The position numbers and the translations under genes are program-made. A stretch of DNA of 5,145 nucleotides from Actinomycetes bacterium (lineage in GTDB: Bacteria > Actinomycetota > Acidimicrobiia > Acidimicrobiales > RAAP-2), in NCBI GenBank assembly GCA_025352305.1, contig JANXTQ010000277.1:1-5145 (forward strand), in the 5' to 3' direction. The notes under the pieces are model-generated. The model made no database searches and was not told the DNA's origin. It worked only from the letters and a program-made list of their open reading frames with translations. Shown here one piece after another: positions 4,808 to 5,145 of the stretch. Numbering within the stretch: position 1 is the stretch's first letter; each line of letters opens with the position of its first letter.

Positions 4808-5145
4808 ATGGCTCGTATGGCGGTGCTTTCGTATCACACGTCGCCGCTCGCTCAAGCGGGTACCGGTGACGGCGGCGGCATGAACGTCTACGTCCGCGAA
4901 CTCTCGTCCGCGTTGGCCCGTCTCGGTCACGAGGTGGACGTCTATACCCGCCGCGACGACGTCAACCAGCGCCACACGATTGACGTGGAGCCGGGTTTTC
5001 GTGTGCGTGTCATTACTGCCGGCCCGCCTCGGCCCCTTTCTCGCGAAGAGCTTCCCCAATACGTCGATGATTTTGCCGACGCGGTTGCGGCGAAGTTTCG
5101 CTGCGCGGGCGCGCCCGAAGCCGTGCACGCGAACTACTGGCTGAG
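4808..5145 (+). CDS. mshA: Family 4 glycosyltransferase, MshA-like, N-terminal part (runs off right edge)
   Basis: The first 112 residues are present. They closely follow MshA, which transfers N-acetylglucosamine from UDP-GlcNAc to inositol 3-phosphate in the first step of mycothiol synthesis. MAVLSYHTSPLAQAGTGDGGGMNVYVRELSSAL (4-36) matches the N-terminal signature (HTSPLAQPGTGDAGGMNVY in mycobacteria). AGPPRPLSREELP (71-83) aligns with AGPFEGLxKxxLP, and VHANYWL (106-112) with VHSHYWL. The lysine recalled as contacting the inositol phosphate (Lys78 in the Corynebacterium enzyme) is Arg79 here. That is conservative, but it leaves some room for another GT4 acceptor. The C-terminal UDP-sugar domain lies outside the window. 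ATG 4808 is favoured by the -10 box 6 nt upstream; ATG 4817 is an alternative. The upstream XRE regulator agrees with actinobacterial gene order near mshA. Confidence 0.82.
   Translation, partial: MARMAVLSYHTSPLAQAGTGDGGGMNVYVRELSSALARLGHEVDVYTRRDDVNQRHTIDVEPGFRVRVITAGPPRPLSREELPQYVDDFADAVAAKFRCAGAPEAVHANYWL

Noticed and set aside
4715..5128. A 137-codon open frame on the minus strand
   Set aside because: It lies opposite the MshA-like gene, whose motifs are clear, and its product is rich in Arg, Val and Ala without a recognisable domain. It is a shadow of the G/C-rich coding strand.

Overview
This window looks like chromosomal DNA from an actinobacterium (Actinomycetota) of moderate GC content. 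Three things support this: a nickel superoxide dismutase with its dedicated maturation peptidase, the start of an MshA-like glycosyltransferase (mycothiol pathway), and an XRE regulator of a type common in actinobacteria. Several genes also seem to start as leaderless transcripts, with a TANNNT -10 box 6-8 nt before the ATG and no Shine-Dalgarno sequence, which is frequent in this phylum. A class such as Acidimicrobiia is possible but cannot be decided from the sequence.

Left part (1-1537): a family 2 glycosyltransferase runs off the left edge on the minus strand. Facing away from it is a sugar-nucleotide epimerase/dehydratase of the UDP-glucuronate/UDP-glucose 4-epimerase type. Together they look like the edge of a surface-polysaccharide locus. 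This part is visibly richer in A/T than the rest, with T8 and T6 runs inside the epimerase.

Middle part (1577-2626): a tiny DksA/TraR-type zinc-finger protein converges on sodN (Ni-superoxide dismutase precursor). sodN is divergent from sodX, the S26-type peptidase expected to remove the SodN leader so that His1 can bind nickel. The 93-bp gap between sodN and sodX holds a perfect inverted repeat over the presumed sodX -10 box.

Right-middle part (2790-4571): a ribbon-helix-helix (RHH) protein, a DUF4097-type beta-repeat protein and an XRE regulator lie in the same direction. The RHH gene begins inside a 31-bp near-perfect palindrome that also contains its -10 box, preceded by TGATG-like motifs at about one-turn spacing. 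This is a strong candidate for an autoregulatory operator. The DUF4097 protein has an almost exact 18-residue repeat built on SGD(V/I). The RHH-DUF4097 pair, possibly extended by XRE, is the least understood and most interesting unit here.

Right edge (4808-5145): after a 236-bp gap without a convincing gene, an MshA-like family 4 glycosyltransferase begins with a strong TAGAAT -10 box and runs off the window.
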